Positions 1 through 12,298 are shown, counted from the first letter of the stretch. The stretch: DNA of 55,850 bases from Burkholderiaceae bacterium (GCA_947448305.1 CANFME010000003.1:1-55850), one strand, 5' to 3'. The notes: generated from the sequence alone by a model not told the origin. Translations and numbers: made by a program.

Positions 1-618
1 ACTCGCTTGTTTACTGATGAGGGTGATTCAATTCCAGTCACCGTTATTGATGTAAGCAACAACAGAGTCGCACAAATCAAAACTCAGGAAACTGACGGCT
101 ATGACGCTGTTCAGTTGGCACACGGCGAGCGCCGTGCTTCACGCGTAACTAAAGCTATGGCCGGACACTTTGCAAAAGCAGGTGTTATGGCAGGCAATGC
201 GTTAAACGAATTCAGATTAGATGCAGCAAAAATTGGTGAGCTAACTATTGGCTCAGCAATGGGCGTAGATGCGTTCATTGTTGGTCAAAAAGTTGATGTA
301 CAGGGTACAACAATTGGTAAAGGTTATGCCGGTACCATTAAGCGTCACCATTTCAAATCTGGTCGTGCCAGTCACGGTAATTCAAGATCACATAACGTAC
401 CTGGTTCAATCGGTATGGCACAAGATCCTGGACGTGTTTTTCCTGGTAAGCGTATGACTGGTCACTTAGGTGACGTTACACGTACAGTGCAAAATTTGGA
501 AATAGCCCGCGTAGATGCAGAGAGACAGCTCCTTTTAGTTAAAGGTGCAGTTCCTGGTTCACGTGGTGGAAAAGTTATTGTTACGCCGGCAATTAAAACG
601 CCAGCGGCAAAATCTTAA
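1..618 (+). CDS. rplC: 50S ribosomal protein L3, 5'-truncated by window edge
   Basis: Frame is open from base 1 ([18 protein letters not shown]...); ...[37 protein letters not shown] is L3-typical; the TTG 'start' at 7 is internal. Confidence 0.97.
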   Translation, partial: TRLFTDEGDSIPVTVIDVSNNRVAQIKTQETDGYDAVQLAHGERRASRVTKAMAGHFAKAGVMAGNALNEFRLDAAKIGELTIGSAMGVDAFIVGQKVDVQGTTIGKGYAGTIKRHHFKSGRASHGNSRSHNVPGSIGMAQDPGRVFPGKRMTGHLGDVTRTVQNLEIARVDAERQLLLVKGAVPGSRGGKVIVTPAIKTPAAKS

Positions 619-630
619 TAAGGGGCCATC

Positions 631-1251
631 ATGGAACTTAAGCTCCTAGAAGCAAACGGAAAAATCGGGGAAGCAGTATCTGCTTCAGCTGAAGTATTTG
701 AACGCGAATACAACGAAGCATTGGTTCACCAAGTTGTTGTGGCTTATCAAGCCAACGCAAGAAGTGGTAACCGTGCACAGAAAGATCGTGAACAAGTTCA
801 TCACACAACAAAAAAACCATGGAAACAAAAAGGTACTGGCCGTGCTCGTGCTGGTATGTCTTCTTCTCCATTGTGGCGTGGCGGTGGACGTATATTCCCG
901 AACTCACCAGAAGAAAACTTCAGTCACAAAGTTAACAAGAAAATGTATAGAGCGGGTATGCGCTCAATTTTCTCTCAGTTAGCAAGAGAAGGTCGTTTAA
1001 ATGTTGTTGATGGTTTTAACTTAGAAGCGCCAAAAACAAAATTGTTGGCTGAAAAAGTTAAGGCGATGGGTTTAGAGTCAGTGCTGATTATTTTGGACAA
1101 GGTTGATGAAAATTTATACCTTGCTGCTCGTAACTTGCACAAGATTTCAATCGTTGAAGCGCAACACGCTGATCCGTTGTCTTTAGTACATTACCAAAAT
1201 ATTTTGGTAGGAAAGACTGCGATCGCTCAAATTGAGGAGATGCTCAAATGA
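631..1251 (+). CDS. rplD: 50S ribosomal protein L4
   Basis: [32 protein letters not shown] motif; operon position. Confidence 0.97.
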   Translation: MELKLLEANGKIGEAVSASAEVFEREYNEALVHQVVVAYQANARSGNRAQKDREQVHHTTKKPWKQKGTGRARAGMSSSPLWRGGGRIFPNSPEENFSHKVNKKMYRAGMRSIFSQLAREGRLNVVDGFNLEAPKTKLLAEKVKAMGLESVLIILDKVDENLYLAARNLHKISIVEAQHADPLSLVHYQNILVGKTAIAQIEEMLK

Positions 1252-1562
1252 TACAAACTCGCAAAAATGAACATCGCCTTTTAAGTATCCTACTTGGCCC
1301 GGTTATTTCTGAAAAAGCAACAATGGTTGCAGAGAAAAACGAACAAGTAGTATTTGAAGTCGCGCGTGATGCAAACAAACTAGAAATCAAGGGAGCGGTT
1401 GAATTGCTCTTTAAGGTTGAAGTGAAGTCGGTTCAAGTCGTAATTCAAAAAGGTAAAGCAAAGAAATTTGGCCGTTTTGAAGGACGTCGCAATCACGTTA
1501 AGAAAGCCTACGTTTCATTGAAGCCAGGACAAGAAATCAATTTTGAGACGGAGGTCAAATAA
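1248..1562 (+). CDS. rplW: 50S ribosomal protein L23
   Basis: [17 protein letters not shown]...; overlaps rplD stop; operon position. Confidence 0.96.
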   Translation: MIQTRKNEHRLLSILLGPVISEKATMVAEKNEQVVFEVARDANKLEIKGAVELLFKVEVKSVQVVIQKGKAKKFGRFEGRRNHVKKAYVSLKPGQEINFETEVK

Positions 1563-1563
1563 A

Positions 1564-2394
1564 ATGGCACTGATCAAGACAAAACCAACCTCACCTGGAC
1601 GTCGTTCCATGGTGAAACTGGTCAACCCAGATTTACACAAGGGTAAACCATTTGCACCGTTATTAGAGCCACAGATTCAAAATGCTGGTAGAAATAACAA
1701 TGGTCATATTACTACTCGCCATAAAGGTGGTGGACATAAGCATCATTATCGTGTTGTTGACTTTAAGCGTAATGATAAAGATGGTATTCCAGCAAAGATT
1801 GAGCGTTTAGAATACGATCCAAACCGTACTGCAAACCTTGCACTTTTATTGTTTGCGGATGGTGAAAGACGTTACATTATTGCAGCTAAGGGTATGGTTC
1901 AAGGCCAGCCAATCATGAGTGGTTCAGAAGCTCCGATTAAAGCTGGTAATAATTTACCTATTCGAAATATTCCGGTTGGTAGCACAATTCACTGTGTAGA
2001 AATGTTACCTGGTAAGGGTGCTCAAATTGCTCGTTCAGCAGGCGGTTCAGCTGTACTACTAGCTCGTGAAGGCATCTATGCTCAGGTTCGTTTGAGATCC
2101 GGTGAAGTAAGACGCGTTCATATTGAATGCAGAGCAACCATCGGTGAAGTGGGTAATGAAGAACACTCATTACGTCAAATCGGTAAAGCTGGTGCAAATC
2201 GTTGGCGTGGTATTCGTCCAACTGTTCGCGGTGTAGCGATGAACCCGGTTGACCATCCACACGGTGGTGGTGAAGGTAGAACTGGGGAAGGTCGTGTACC
2301 GGTCTCTCCATGGGGAACCCCGACTAAGGGTTATCGTACAAGACGCAATAAACGCACTACGACAATGATCGTTCAGCGTCGTCAAAAACGTTAA
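1564..2394 (+). CDS. rplB: 50S ribosomal protein L2
   Basis: [17 protein letters not shown]...; [18 protein letters not shown] motif; start moved from the track's 1543. Confidence 0.97.
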   Translation: MALIKTKPTSPGRRSMVKLVNPDLHKGKPFAPLLEPQIQNAGRNNNGHITTRHKGGGHKHHYRVVDFKRNDKDGIPAKIERLEYDPNRTANLALLLFADGERRYIIAAKGMVQGQPIMSGSEAPIKAGNNLPIRNIPVGSTIHCVEMLPGKGAQIARSAGGSAVLLAREGIYAQVRLRSGEVRRVHIECRATIGEVGNEEHSLRQIGKAGANRWRGIRPTVRGVAMNPVDHPHGGGEGRTGEGRVPVSPWGTPTKGYRTRRNKRTTTMIVQRRQKR

Positions 2395-2412
2395 TCGATT
2401 GAGGAAATTTAA

Positions 2413-2688
2413 ATGACTCGTTCAGCAAAAAAAGGCCCATTCTGTGATGCCAACCTTGTAAAAAAGGTTGAAACAGCTGTAGCCATTAAAGACAAAAAGC
2501 CCATTAAAACATGGTCAAGACGTTCAACTATTCTCCCTGAATTTATCGGGTTGACGATTGCTGTGCACAACGGCCGTCAACATGTTCCGGTTTATGTATC
2601 AGAGAATATGGTTGGTCATAAACTCGGTGAATTTGCGTTGACTAGAACTTTTAAAGGTCACGCAGCCGACAAGAAAGCTAAGAAGTAA
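2413..2688 (+). CDS. rpsS: 30S ribosomal protein S19
   Basis: [19 protein letters not shown]...; operon position. Confidence 0.97.
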   Translation: MTRSAKKGPFCDANLVKKVETAVAIKDKKPIKTWSRRSTILPEFIGLTIAVHNGRQHVPVYVSENMVGHKLGEFALTRTFKGHAADKKAKK

Positions 2689-2697
2689 GGGGAAATG

Positions 2698-3027
2698 ATG
2701 GAAACTAAAGCCATTCACCGTAGTGCCAGAATTAGTGCGCAAAAGACTCGTCTTGTTGCAGATCAAATTCGTGGATTACCAATTGCGAGAGCAATTAATA
2801 TTCTAACTTTCAGTCCTAAAAAAGCTGCTTTCATTATGAAAAAAGTTGTTGAGTCTGCAATTGCTAATGCAGAACACAATAGCGGTATTGATATTGATGA
2901 ATTAAAAGTTAAAGCTGTTACTGTCGACAAGGCAACATCGCTAAAGCGTTTTACTGCTAGAGCAAAAGGCCGCGGTAACAAAATTGAAAAACAAACTTGT
3001 CACATTACTGTGACTTTGAGTAATTAA
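2698..3027 (+). CDS. rplV: 50S ribosomal protein L22
   Basis: [26 protein letters not shown]; start 2695 or 2698. Confidence 0.96.
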   Translation: METKAIHRSARISAQKTRLVADQIRGLPIARAINILTFSPKKAAFIMKKVVESAIANAEHNSGIDIDELKVKAVTVDKATSLKRFTARAKGRGNKIEKQTCHITVTLSN

Positions 3028-3036
3028 GGAAGAGTC

Positions 3037-3849
3037 ATGGGTCAAAAGATTAATCCCAATGGTTTCCGTCTTGCGGTAACACGCAACTGGACTTCACGCT
3101 GGTACGCTGGTAATACAGACTTTGCTGGTATGCTCCAAGAAGATATCGAAGTACGTAATTACTTGAAGAAGAAATTGAAAAATGCTTCTGTCAGTAAGGT
3201 AATTATTGAGCGGCCTGCAAAAAATGCAAAGATTACAATTTTAAGCTCACGTCCTGGTGTTGTAATTGGTAAAAAAGGCGAAGACATCGAAGTGCTCCGT
3301 AAAGAACTCCAAAAGCGTATGGGCGTTCCAGTGCACGTTAATATCGAAGAAATTCGTAAACCTGAAATTGATGCTCAGTTAATTGCTGACTCAATTACAC
3401 AGCAATTAGAAAAACGTATTATGTTCCGCCGCGCAATGAAGCGTGCAATGCAAAGTGCAATGCGTCTTGGAGCTCAAGGTATAAAAATCATGAGTTCAGG
3501 TCGTTTAAATGGTGCTGAAATTGCTAGACGTGAATGGTATCGTGAAGGTCGCGTTCCACTTCATACATTAAAGGCAGATATTGATTACGCAACTTCTGAA
3601 GCAGAAACTACATACGGAATTATTGGCGTTAAAGTATGGGTTTACAAAGGCGATACTTTAGGTAACAACGTTGTAATACCAGCAGTTCCAGCGCAGCCTG
3701 AGGCTGATGATGATAAGAAATCACGTCGTGCACCACGTGGTCCTCGTAAAGCTGAGGGTGCTGAAGGCGATAAGCCAGAAGTAAAAGCAGCAGTTAAGAG
3801 GGTTCGTAAAGTTGTGAAGCCTGAAGATGCACCTAAGGCAGGAGAATAA
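3037..3849 (+). CDS. rpsC: 30S ribosomal protein S3 with long charged C-terminal tail
   Basis: [18 protein letters not shown]..., KH domain [17 protein letters not shown]. Confidence 0.97.
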   Translation: MGQKINPNGFRLAVTRNWTSRWYAGNTDFAGMLQEDIEVRNYLKKKLKNASVSKVIIERPAKNAKITILSSRPGVVIGKKGEDIEVLRKELQKRMGVPVHVNIEEIRKPEIDAQLIADSITQQLEKRIMFRRAMKRAMQSAMRLGAQGIKIMSSGRLNGAEIARREWYREGRVPLHTLKADIDYATSEAETTYGIIGVKVWVYKGDTLGNNVVIPAVPAQPEADDDKKSRRAPRGPRKAEGAEGDKPEVKAAVKRVRKVVKPEDAPKAGE

Positions 3850-3851
3850 AT

Positions 3852-4268
3852 ATGTTACAACCTAAACGTCGTAAATACCGTAAAGAACAAAAAGGCCGTA
3901 ACACTGGTAAAGCCACTCGTGGTAATGCAGTATCGTTTGGTGAATTTGGTTTAAAGGCGATGGTGCGTGGTCGTTTGACAGCGCGCCAAATTGAAGCAGC
4001 TCGTCGTGCGATGACTCGTCACATTAAACGTGGTGGTCGTATTTGGATCAGAATTTTCCCGGACAAGCCGATTTCAACTAAGCCAGCTGAAGTTCGTATG
4101 GGTAATGGTAAAGGTAATCCTGAGTACTACGTTGCTGAAATTCAGCCAGGAAAAGTTTTGTATGAGATGGATGGTGTTGATGAGGCTTTAGCACGTGAGG
4201 CTTTTAGATTAGCCGCAGCTAAACTCCCATTACAGACATCATTCGTAATACGTCAAATTGGTTCATAA
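3852..4268 (+). CDS. rplP: 50S ribosomal protein L16
   Basis: [17 protein letters not shown]... Confidence 0.97.
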   Translation: MLQPKRRKYRKEQKGRNTGKATRGNAVSFGEFGLKAMVRGRLTARQIEAARRAMTRHIKRGGRIWIRIFPDKPISTKPAEVRMGNGKGNPEYYVAEIQPGKVLYEMDGVDEALAREAFRLAAAKLPLQTSFVIRQIGS

Positions 4269-4282
4269 GCTGGGGAATGATT

Positions 4283-4477
4283 ATGGAAATGAAAGAATTA
4301 ATGACCAAGGATGCAATCGGGTTAAATAACGAGTTATCTGAATTGCTTAAGGCTCTGTTTAAATTACGTATGCAAAAAGGTACACAGCAATTACAGGATA
4401 CTAGCCAACTAGGCAAAGTTAAACGTGATATTGCTCGTGTGAAAACTGCATTGACACAGAAAGCGGCAGGAAAATGA
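4283..4477 (+). CDS. rpmC: 50S ribosomal protein L29
   Basis: MKELMTKD...[13 protein letters not shown]..; operon position; start moved from 4277. Confidence 0.93.
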   Translation: MEMKELMTKDAIGLNNELSELLKALFKLRMQKGTQQLQDTSQLGKVKRDIARVKTALTQKAAGK

Positions 4478-4743
4478 ACGATACAACAAAATCCTTAAAA
4501 CGCACTTTAGTTGGCAAAGTAGTTAGCGACAAAATGCAAAAGACTGTAACAGTTTTGATTGAGAGAAAAGTTAAGCATGAGTTATATGGTAAATATTACT
4601 CAATGTCTAAAAAATATCATGCTCATGATGAAACTGACCAGTTAAAGATTGGTGATACGGTTGAGATTTCTGAATCACGTCCACTCTCAAGAACAAAATC
4701 TTGGGTTGTGACACGTTTAGTTCAAGAAAACAAAGGCCTGTAA
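4474..4743 (+). CDS. rpsQ: 30S ribosomal protein S17
   Basis: [29 protein letters not shown]. Confidence 0.96.
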   Translation: MNDTTKSLKRTLVGKVVSDKMQKTVTVLIERKVKHELYGKYYSMSKKYHAHDETDQLKIGDTVEISESRPLSRTKSWVVTRLVQENKGL

Positions 4744-4756
4744 GTTTTATTAAAAA

Positions 4757-4781
4757 AAGATTGCAAATACTTTGCAATCTT
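4757..4781 (+). other. Perfect 11-bp hairpin (AAGATTGCAAA-TAC-TTTGCAATCTT) after rpsQ
   Basis: Read directly; not followed by a T-run. Confidence 0.8.
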
Positions 4782-4789
4782 GATATATT
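4761..4789 (+). promoter_or_regulatory. Candidate spc-operon promoter: TTGCAA-17 bp-TATATT
   Basis: -35-like 4761-4766, -10-like 4784-4789; located in the rpsQ-rplN gap, as is E. coli Pspc. Confidence 0.5.
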
Positions 4790-4934
4790 AGAGGGCTTCG
4801 CAGTTTTAAATAGAAATTGCGAATTAAAGTTAGTTTTTAATCCAGGTTAAGCCGAACAAGAATTCTTCTTCAAGGTAAAACCTTTAACGGAACCAAGACT
4901 GATTGCCTATGGCATTTAAGTTGGGGAATAAAAA

Positions 4935-5303
4935 ATGATTCAAACCGAAAGCAGACTACAAGTCGCAGATAATACTGGCGCCAGTGAAGTGATGTGTATT
5001 AAGGTGTTAGGTGGTTCTAAACGCCGTTACGCAAGCATTGGTGATGTTATTAAAGTTACTGTGAAATCCGCAGCTCCAAGAGGCCGCGTTAAAAAAGGTG
5101 ATATCTACAATGCTGTTGTAGTTAGAACTGCAAAAGGTGTTCGTCGCTCTGATGGATCCTTAATTAAATTTGATGCTAATGCTGCAGTTTTGCTCAACGC
5201 AAAATTAGAGCCTATTGGCACACGTATCTTCGGGCCAGTAACGCGTGAGTTGCGTACTGAGCGCTTCATGAAGATTGTTTCTTTAGCCCCTGAAGTAATC
5301 TAA
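4935..5303 (+). CDS. rplN: 50S ribosomal protein L14
   Basis: [33 protein letters not shown]. Confidence 0.97.
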   Translation: MIQTESRLQVADNTGASEVMCIKVLGGSKRRYASIGDVIKVTVKSAAPRGRVKKGDIYNAVVVRTAKGVRRSDGSLIKFDANAAVLLNAKLEPIGTRIFGPVTRELRTERFMKIVSLAPEVI

Positions 5304-5312
5304 GGAGAGACG

Positions 5313-5621
5313 ATGAAAAAGATTCGTACAGGCGACCAGGTAATAGTTACTACTGGCCGTGATAAAGGTAAAAAAGGTGTTGTTAGCGCGATGTTAGGTG
5401 ACAAAGTCCTAGTTGATGGCGTAAACCAATACAAAAAGAATGTCAAACCTAATCCATCGACTGGTGTTACTGGTGGCGTGATTGATAAAACAATGCCGAT
5501 TCAGATATCAAATGTGGCTTTGGTTGATGCAGATGGTAAGCCATCTCGTGTAGGTATTAAAGAAGTCGACGGTAAAAAAGTTCGCTTCCTTAAAACCACT
5601 GGCGCCACCTTGACAGCTTAA
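5313..5621 (+). CDS. rplX: 50S ribosomal protein L24
   Basis: [22 protein letters not shown] (KOW). Confidence 0.96.
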   Translation: MKKIRTGDQVIVTTGRDKGKKGVVSAMLGDKVLVDGVNQYKKNVKPNPSTGVTGGVIDKTMPIQISNVALVDADGKPSRVGIKEVDGKKVRFLKTTGATLTA

Positions 5622-5632
5622 GGGGAATATAA

Positions 5633-6175
5633 ATGACAACAAGACTACAAGACCATTACACAAATAAAGTTGTTGGCGAACTAACTGAAAAATTTGGTTA
5701 TAAGTCAGTAATGGAAGTACCACGCATCACTAAAATCACATTAAACATGGGTTTGGGTGAAGCGATTGCAGACAAAAAAGTTATCGAACATGCTGTTGGT
5801 GATTTAACTAAACTAGCTGGTCAAAAGCCAGTAGTAACCAAGGCAAGAAAAGCGATTGCTGGATTTAAAATTCGTCAGGGATATCCCCTTGGTGCAATGG
5901 TGACATTGCGCGGACAAAGAATGTTTGAGTTCTTAGATCGTTTTATTACTGTTGCTTTACCGCGCGTACGCGATTTCCGTGGTGTATCTGGAAAAGCGTT
6001 TGATGGCCGTGGCAACTACAACATCGGTGTAAAAGAACAGATTATTTTCCCTGAAATTGAGTACGACAAAATCGATGCTCTTCGTGGATTAAATATCAGT
6101 ATTACAACAACCGCTAAAACCGATGATGAAGCAAAAGCTTTGTTAGCGGCTTTTAAATTCCCATTCCGTAACTAA
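5633..6175 (+). CDS. rplE: 50S ribosomal protein L5
   Basis: [14 protein letters not shown]...[30 protein letters not shown]. Confidence 0.97.
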   Translation: MTTRLQDHYTNKVVGELTEKFGYKSVMEVPRITKITLNMGLGEAIADKKVIEHAVGDLTKLAGQKPVVTKARKAIAGFKIRQGYPLGAMVTLRGQRMFEFLDRFITVALPRVRDFRGVSGKAFDGRGNYNIGVKEQIIFPEIEYDKIDALRGLNISITTTAKTDDEAKALLAAFKFPFRN

Positions 6176-6184
6176 GGGGTTATC

Positions 6185-6490
6185 GTGGCAAAAATGTCAT
6201 TAATTGAACGTGAAAAAAAACGCAGCAAGTTAGTAGCTAAATATGCTGTAAAACGTGCTGAGTTAAAAGCAACTATCGAAGATACCTCTAAGTCTGAGGA
6301 AGAGCGTTATGATGCACGCTTAAAGATGCAAGCTTTACCCCGTAACGCAAGCCCCATTCGCCAGCGCAATCGTTGTGCGTTGACTGGACGTCCACGTGGA
6401 ACATTCCGTAAGTTTGGATTGGGACGCGCAAAAATCCGTGAAATCGCCTTCAGAGGTGAAATTCCGGGCGTCACAAAAGCCAGCTGGTAA
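6185..6490 (+). CDS. rpsN: 30S ribosomal protein S14, GTG start
   Basis: [32 protein letters not shown]. Confidence 0.97.
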   Translation: MAKMSLIEREKKRSKLVAKYAVKRAELKATIEDTSKSEEERYDARLKMQALPRNASPIRQRNRCALTGRPRGTFRKFGLGRAKIREIAFRGEIPGVTKASW

Positions 6491-6511
6491 TAAGACAGAT
6501 TAGGAGAATTT

Positions 6512-6907
6512 ATGAGTTTTACCGATCCAATCGCAGACATGTTAACTAGAATTCGTAATGCGCAAGCAGTACAGAAGCCTGGTGTCACAATGCCCTCTTC
6601 AAAATTGAAAGTTGCAATCGCTAACGTTTTAAAAGACGAAGGTTATATTGATAGCTTTGAAATTACTGGTGAGTCTGCAAAGCCCGTTTTAAATATTGCT
6701 CTCAAATATTATGCAGGACGTCCTGTTATTGAACGTATTGAGCGCGTATCTAAGCCTGGTTTGCGTGTATATAAAGGCCGTTACGAAATTCCTCAGGTTA
6801 TGAATGGTTTAGGCGTAGCTATTATTTCAACCCCTCAGGGCTTGATGACTGATCGTAAGGCCCGTGCAAACGGCGTCGGCGGTGAAGTTCTCTGCTACGT
6901 AGCTTAA
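6512..6907 (+). CDS. rpsH: 30S ribosomal protein S8
   Basis: [18 protein letters not shown]...[13 protein letters not shown]. Confidence 0.97.
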   Translation: MSFTDPIADMLTRIRNAQAVQKPGVTMPSSKLKVAIANVLKDEGYIDSFEITGESAKPVLNIALKYYAGRPVIERIERVSKPGLRVYKGRYEIPQVMNGLGVAIISTPQGLMTDRKARANGVGGEVLCYVA

Positions 6908-6917
6908 GGAGAAAACT

Positions 6918-7451
6918 ATGTCACGAGTCGGCAAGTCACCAATAACAGTGCCAGCAGGTGCTGAAGTACAGATTAACCCTGGATTGATTACTGTTAAAGG
7001 ACCTTTAGGTACTTTGACCCATAATCTTCACCCATTGGTTTCATTGAAACAAGATGCAGGCCAATTATTTGTTGGTCGTAACGATGAATCACGTGAATCT
7101 AATGCATTGTCTGGTACAACTAGAGCAATCGTTAACAACATGGTAAATGGTGTAACAAAGGGTTTTGAGCGTAAATTAAACTTAGTAGGCGTGGGTTATC
7201 GTGCGGCAGCGCAAGGTACAACACTCAAGTTGCAATTAGGTTTTTCACATGATGTGATTTATCAGTTGCCTGAGGGAGTTAAAGCAGAAACTCCTACGCA
7301 AACAGAAATCCTAATTAAAGGTTCCAACAAGCAACAAGTTGGACAGGTAGCCGCAGAAGTTCGTTCATATAGATCACCAGAGCCTTACAAAGGTAAGGGT
7401 GTTCGTTATAGCGATGAAGTGGTAATCATTAAAGAAACCAAGAAGAAGTAA
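6918..7451 (+). CDS. rplF: 50S ribosomal protein L6
   Basis: [19 protein letters not shown]...[13 protein letters not shown]. Confidence 0.97.
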   Translation: MSRVGKSPITVPAGAEVQINPGLITVKGPLGTLTHNLHPLVSLKQDAGQLFVGRNDESRESNALSGTTRAIVNNMVNGVTKGFERKLNLVGVGYRAAAQGTTLKLQLGFSHDVIYQLPEGVKAETPTQTEILIKGSNKQQVGQVAAEVRSYRSPEPYKGKGVRYSDEVVIIKETKKK

Positions 7452-7463
7452 TCGAGGCCGAAT

Positions 7464-7823
7464 ATGTTGAACAAAAAAGAATCGCGTATACGTCGTTCAC
7501 GTCAAACACGCATCAAGATTGCAGAGTTGGTAGTTCCTCGCGTAGCTATTATGCGTACGAATTTACATATCTCTGCTCAGTTGTACAGTGCATGCGGTAC
7601 TAAAGTGTTGGCTTCTGCTTCCACAATGGAATCCGTATTACGTACAGCATTATCAAACAATGGTGGTAACAGCAAAGCTGCTACTGAAGTTGGCAAGTTA
7701 ATTGCAGAGAGAGCAATCAAAGCTGGTGTTACTGAAGTAGCTTTTGATCGTTCAGGTTTTCGTTATCACGGTCGCGTCAAAGCGTTAGCTGAAGCCGCAC
7801 GTGAAGCGGGTCTTAAGTTCTAA
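7464..7823 (+). CDS. rplR: 50S ribosomal protein L18
   Basis: [26 protein letters not shown]. Confidence 0.97.
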   Translation: MLNKKESRIRRSRQTRIKIAELVVPRVAIMRTNLHISAQLYSACGTKVLASASTMESVLRTALSNNGGNSKAATEVGKLIAERAIKAGVTEVAFDRSGFRYHGRVKALAEAAREAGLKF

Positions 7824-7857
7824 TCGGCGAAGCGGATAAAGGTCAAGGAAAAAGATT

Positions 7858-8379
7858 ATGGCAAAAATGCAAGCAAAGATGCAATCCGAAGAGCGTGATG
7901 ATGGTTTGCGCGAAAAGATGATCGCAGTAAATCGTGTTACCAAGGTTGTTAAGGGCGGTCGTATTTTAGGATTCGCTGCTTTAACAGTGGTTGGTGATGG
8001 TGATGGCAGAATTGGTATGGGTAAGGGTAAATCAAAAGAAGTGCCTGTTGCTGTTCAAAAAGCAATGGATGAAGCACGTCGCAAAATGATTAAAGTACCT
8101 TTACGTCAAGGAACATTGCAACACACAGTAATTGGTGAGCACGGCGCATCACGCGTTTTGATCTCACCGGCTAAAGAAGGTACTGGTGTTATTGCTGGTG
8201 GTCCAATGCGCGCTATTTTTGATGTGATGGGCGTTACAAACGTAGTTGCTAAGTCTATTGGCTCTACAAACCCATACAACATGGTTCGTGCAACGATTAA
8301 TGGTCTTGCAAAGATGAGTACACCTTCAGAGATTGCTGCAAAACGTGGCAAAACAGTTGAAGAAATCTTAGGTAATTAA
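7858..8379 (+). CDS. rpsE: 30S ribosomal protein S5
   Basis: [47 protein letters not shown]. Confidence 0.97.
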   Translation: MAKMQAKMQSEERDDGLREKMIAVNRVTKVVKGGRILGFAALTVVGDGDGRIGMGKGKSKEVPVAVQKAMDEARRKMIKVPLRQGTLQHTVIGEHGASRVLISPAKEGTGVIAGGPMRAIFDVMGVTNVVAKSIGSTNPYNMVRATINGLAKMSTPSEIAAKRGKTVEEILGN

Positions 8380-8393
8380 GAATCGAGAAAAAC

Positions 8394-8579
8394 ATGGCAG
8401 AAAATAAAACAGTAAAAATCCAATTAGTACGTAGCTTAATCGGCACACGTGAAAGTCACAGAGCGACTGTTCGTGGTCTTGGTTTAGGTCGCGTTAATAC
8501 AACATCGGAACTTGTTGATACTCCTGCTGTGCGCGGAATGATGAATAAAGTTTCTTATCTCATTAAAGTTCTTAACTGA
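8394..8579 (+). CDS. rpmD: 50S ribosomal protein L30
   Basis: [24 protein letters not shown]. Confidence 0.96.
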   Translation: MAENKTVKIQLVRSLIGTRESHRATVRGLGLGRVNTTSELVDTPAVRGMMNKVSYLIKVLN

Positions 8580-8601
8580 GTAATAAATTTCAGAGGATAT
8601 G

Positions 8602-9042
8602 ATGGAACTAAATAATTTAAAACCAGCAGCTGGTGCAAAACACGCAAAGCGTCGTGTTGGCAGAGGTATTGGTTCAGGTCTAGGTAAAACAGCTGGTCGT
8701 GGTCATAAAGGACAAAAATCTCGTTCTGGTGGCTTTCATAAAGTTGGTTTTGAAGGCGGTCAAATGCCTTTATATCGTCGTTTACCAAAACGTGGCTTCG
8801 TGTCATTAACTAGACGTACTGTTGGTGAAATTACACTATCAGATTTACAAGCTTTGGATACTTCCGAAGTCGACTTAATTGTTTTAAGACAAAATGGTCT
8901 GGCTAATGAACAAATTAAATCTGTAAAAGTGATCAAAACTGGAGAGTTAACGCGTGCTGTTACCTTAAAAGGTTTGACTGCAACTGCAGGTGCTCGTGCT
9001 GCGATTGAAGCAGCTGGTGGCAAAATTCTTGAGGAAGTGTAA
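8602..9042 (+). CDS. rplO: 50S ribosomal protein L15
   Basis: [44 protein letters not shown]. Confidence 0.97.
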   Translation: MELNNLKPAAGAKHAKRRVGRGIGSGLGKTAGRGHKGQKSRSGGFHKVGFEGGQMPLYRRLPKRGFVSLTRRTVGEITLSDLQALDTSEVDLIVLRQNGLANEQIKSVKVIKTGELTRAVTLKGLTATAGARAAIEAAGGKILEEV

Positions 9043-9045
9043 TTA

Positions 9046-10389
9046 ATGGCAATTAAACCGTCTAATATGGCAGGTATTGCTAAATCTGGAAATAAATTCG
9101 GGGATTTAAAAAATCGCCTAATTTTTCTAGTATTGGCTTTGCTTGTCTATAGACTTGGAGCACATATTCCTGTTCCAGGAATTGATCCAAATCAATTAGC
9201 TAGTCTTTTCAATGATGCCAAAGGTGGCATCTTAGGAATGTTTAATTTGTTTTCAGGCGGTGCGCTATCAAGATTTACGGTTTTCGCTTTAGGTATCATG
9301 CCTTATATTTCTGCGTCGATTATTATGCAGTTGGTAACAGTCGTGATTCCTTCGATGGAAGCGCTGAAAAAAGAAGGTCGTTCCGGTCAGAGAAAGATTA
9401 CCCAATATACCCGTTATAGTACGGTTGTCTTGGCAACGTTTCAAGCTTTAGGAATTGCAATTGCACTTCAATCACAAAAGGGTTTAGTAGTTAACCCAGG
9501 TGTTCTTTTCGAAATAACCACTGTAGTTACTCTTGTTACTGGAACGATGTTTTTGATGTGGTTGGGTGAACAAGTAACAGAACGTGGTTTAGGTAATGGT
9601 ATCTCTATCATTATTTTCGCTGGTATTGCTTCTGGCCTTCCAAACGCTATTGGTGGACTTCTCGAACTAGTTAGAACTGGTGCAATGAGTATCATTTCTG
9701 CAATTTTAGTTGTTATTGTTGTTGTAGCTGTTACTTACTTTGTTGTCTTTGTAGAACGTGGTCAGAGAAGAATTCTTGTTAACTACGCTAAACGCCAGGT
9801 TGGTAATAAAGTCTACGGTGGTCAGTCTTCACATTTACCACTAAAACTTAACATGGCGGGTGTTATTCCTCCTATTTTTGCTTCTAGTATTATTTTATTT
9901 CCAGCAACAATTGCTCAGTGGTTTACATCTGGAGAAAATACTAATTTTGTTTCCCGTTTTGTAAAGGACTTAAGCGGTACTTTGCAGCCAGGGCAGCCGA
10001 TTTATATCATTTTATATGCAACTGCTATCGTCTTTTTCTGTTTCTTTTATACGGCTTTAGTATTTAATAGTCGTGAAACAGCCGATAACTTAAAGAAAAG
10101 TAGTGCGTTTGTTCCTGGAATTCGTCCAGGGGATCAGACTGCGAAATATATCGATAAAATCTTAGCAAGACTAACACTAGCTGGTGCTGCATACATCACG
10201 ATAGTGTGTTTGTTACCTGAGTTTTTAGTTCTGAATTGGAATGTTCCGTTTTATTTTGGCGGTACTTCCTTATTAATTATTGTTGTTGTTACGATGGACT
10301 TTATGGCTCAGGTTCAATCTTACGTAATGCAACAACAGTATGGTTCGTTAATGAAGAAAGCCAACTTCAATATGGGACCGGGTGCTTGA
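9046..10389 (+). CDS. secY: Preprotein translocase subunit SecY
   Basis: [13 protein letters not shown]..., [24 protein letters not shown]; polytopic. Confidence 0.97.
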   Translation: MAIKPSNMAGIAKSGNKFGDLKNRLIFLVLALLVYRLGAHIPVPGIDPNQLASLFNDAKGGILGMFNLFSGGALSRFTVFALGIMPYISASIIMQLVTVVIPSMEALKKEGRSGQRKITQYTRYSTVVLATFQALGIAIALQSQKGLVVNPGVLFEITTVVTLVTGTMFLMWLGEQVTERGLGNGISIIIFAGIASGLPNAIGGLLELVRTGAMSIISAILVVIVVVAVTYFVVFVERGQRRILVNYAKRQVGNKVYGGQSSHLPLKLNMAGVIPPIFASSIILFPATIAQWFTSGENTNFVSRFVKDLSGTLQPGQPIYIILYATAIVFFCFFYTALVFNSRETADNLKKSSAFVPGIRPGDQTAKYIDKILARLTLAGAAYITIVCLLPEFLVLNWNVPFYFGGTSLLIIVVVTMDFMAQVQSYVMQQQYGSLMKKANFNMGPGA

Positions 10390-10390
10390 T

Positions 10391-10609
10391 ATGGCAAAAG
10401 ATGATGTCATTCAAATGGCCGGAGAGATAGTTGAAAATTTACCTAATGCAATGTTTCGTGTGAAATTAGAAAACGGACATGTGGTGTTAGGTCATATTTC
10501 GGGAAAGATGCGGATGCATTACATTCGTATTCTGCCAGGCGATAAGGTTACTGTGGAAATGACTCCATACGATCTAACGCGTGCGCGGATCATCTTTCGC
10601 GCTAAGTAG
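10391..10609 (+). CDS. infA: Translation initiation factor IF-1
   Basis: [47 protein letters not shown]. Confidence 0.96.
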   Translation: MAKDDVIQMAGEIVENLPNAMFRVKLENGHVVLGHISGKMRMHYIRILPGDKVTVEMTPYDLTRARIIFRAK

Positions 10610-10632
10610 TTTGATTTTTATAGAGGTGAGTG

Positions 10633-10749
10633 ATGAAAGTATTGGCATCTGTTAAGTGTATCTGCCGTAACTGCAAGATCATTAAACGTAAAGGCGTATT
10701 GCGTGTTATTTGTTCAACAGATCCACGTCATAAGCAACGTCAAGGTTAA
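10633..10749 (+). CDS. rpmJ: 50S ribosomal protein L36, 38 aa, Cys-containing form
   Basis: Translated by hand: [38 protein letters not shown]; absent from the ORF track because short. Confidence 0.96.
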   Translation: MKVLASVKCICRNCKIIKRKGVLRVICSTDPRHKQRQG

Positions 10750-10774
10750 GTAGATTTAATTTAGAGGAATTTAT

Positions 10775-11140
10775 ATGGCACGTATCGCCGGGGTTAATAT
10801 CCCAAACCATAAACATACTGTAATCGGATTAACTTCGATTTTCGGCATCGGTCTAACTCGCGCAAGAAAAATTTGCGAATCGACTGGCGTTCCTGAATCA
10901 AAGAAAGTCAAAGATTTGACTGATTCTGATTTAGAAAAAATTCGTGAGCAAGTTGGTTTAGTTGCCACTGAAGGTGATCTTCGTCGTGAAATTACGATGA
11001 ATATCAAACGTCTCATGGACTTAGGCTGTTACCGTGGCGTTCGCCATCGTAAAGGTTTACCAGTTCGTGGCCAACGTACTAAAACCAATGCGCGTACTCG
11101 CAAAGGCCCTCGTAAGGCTGGCGTGGCATTGAAGAAATAA
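10775..11140 (+). CDS. rpsM: 30S ribosomal protein S13
   Basis: [26 protein letters not shown]. Confidence 0.97.
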   Translation: MARIAGVNIPNHKHTVIGLTSIFGIGLTRARKICESTGVPESKKVKDLTDSDLEKIREQVGLVATEGDLRREITMNIKRLMDLGCYRGVRHRKGLPVRGQRTKTNARTRKGPRKAGVALKK

Positions 11141-11158
11141 TAGGAAAGCGAAACTAAT

Positions 11159-11563
11159 ATGGCAAAACCACAACAATCGAATGCAGCTTCACGCGTTCGT
11201 AAAAAAGTTAAAAAGAATATTGCAGACGGTATTGCACACGTGCATGCATCGTTTAACAATACGATTGTAACGATTACAGACCGTCAAGGTAATGCGCTTT
11301 CTTGGGCAACATCTGGTGGACAAGGTTTCAAAGGTTCTAGAAAATCTACTCCATTTGCAGCGCAGGTTGCTGCAGAAGTTGCTGGTAAAGCAGCTATTGA
11401 ATGCGGTATCAAGAACTTAGAAGTTCAAATTAAGGGTCCAGGCCCAGGTCGTGAATCTGCTGTTAGAGCATTAAATGCTCTTGGTATCAAGATCACAGAA
11501 ATTCAGGATGTCACACCCGTTCCACACAACGGTTGCCGTCCTCCAAAGCGCCGTCGTATTTAA
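11159..11563 (+). CDS. rpsK: 30S ribosomal protein S11
   Basis: [24 protein letters not shown]...[15 protein letters not shown]. Confidence 0.97.
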   Translation: MAKPQQSNAASRVRKKVKKNIADGIAHVHASFNNTIVTITDRQGNALSWATSGGQGFKGSRKSTPFAAQVAAEVAGKAAIECGIKNLEVQIKGPGPGRESAVRALNALGIKITEIQDVTPVPHNGCRPPKRRRI

Positions 11564-11591
11564 TACATACTTCGGTTTATTTAAGACCACC

Positions 11592-11608
11592 GTTCAATTT
11601 AATTGAAC
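11592..11608 (+). other. Palindrome GTTCAATT-T-AATTGAAC in the rpsK-rpsD gap
   Basis: Read directly. Confidence 0.8.
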
Positions 11609-11648
11609 TACCCATTGCGTAAAAGCAAAGGCAAAGAAAGGAATAAAC

Positions 11649-12272
11649 GTGGCACGTTATATCGGCCCTAAGGCCAAATTATCACGTCGGGAAGGCACCG
11701 ACTTATTTCTAAAGAGCGCTCGTCGTGCTTTAGCTGATAAATGCAAATTAGATACTAAACCTGGTCAACACGGTAGAACTTCTGGTGCAAGAACATCAGA
11801 CTACGGAAACCAGTTGCGCGAAAAGCAAAAAGTTAAAAGAATGTACGGTATTCTCGAGCGTCTATTTAGACGTTATTTTGCTGAGGCTGACCGCCGCAAA
11901 GGCAATACTGGTGAAATGTTACTGATGTTGCTTGAGTCACGTTTAGACAACGTTGTTTACAGAATGGGTTTTGGTTCTACTCGTTCTGAAGCTAGACAAT
12001 TAGTTTCTCACAAGGCAATTTTGATCAATGGTGAAGTAGCAAATATTCCATCAATGCAAGTTAAGCCTGGTGATGTTGTTGCGATTCGTGACAAAGCTAA
12101 AAAGCAAACACGCGTACAAGAATCTTTAACTTTGTCTCAACAGATAGGACAAGTAAGTTGGGTATCTGTCGACACTTCTAAACTTGAAGGTGTTTTTAAG
12201 AAAACTCCAGATAGAGATGAAATCAGTGGTGATATCAACGAAAGTTTAATTGTTGAACTTTATTCACGTTAA
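11649..12272 (+). CDS. rpsD: 30S ribosomal protein S4, GTG start
   Basis: [23 protein letters not shown]... Confidence 0.97.
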   Translation: MARYIGPKAKLSRREGTDLFLKSARRALADKCKLDTKPGQHGRTSGARTSDYGNQLREKQKVKRMYGILERLFRRYFAEADRRKGNTGEMLLMLLESRLDNVVYRMGFGSTRSEARQLVSHKAILINGEVANIPSMQVKPGDVVAIRDKAKKQTRVQESLTLSQQIGQVSWVSVDTSKLEGVFKKTPDRDEISGDINESLIVELYSR

Positions 12273-12298
12273 TTGAGGCATCCCCATAAGGAAAATAT

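Noticed and set aside
1958-2311. 117-aa minus-strand ORF inside rplB, and similar antisense/alternate-frame ORFs (e.g. 638-907, 8555-8806, 19255-19485, 29029-29400, 43152-43421, 45167-45520)
   Set aside because: Shadow ORFs opposite conserved genes, with low-complexity or family-less composition and no own SD; no support for translation.
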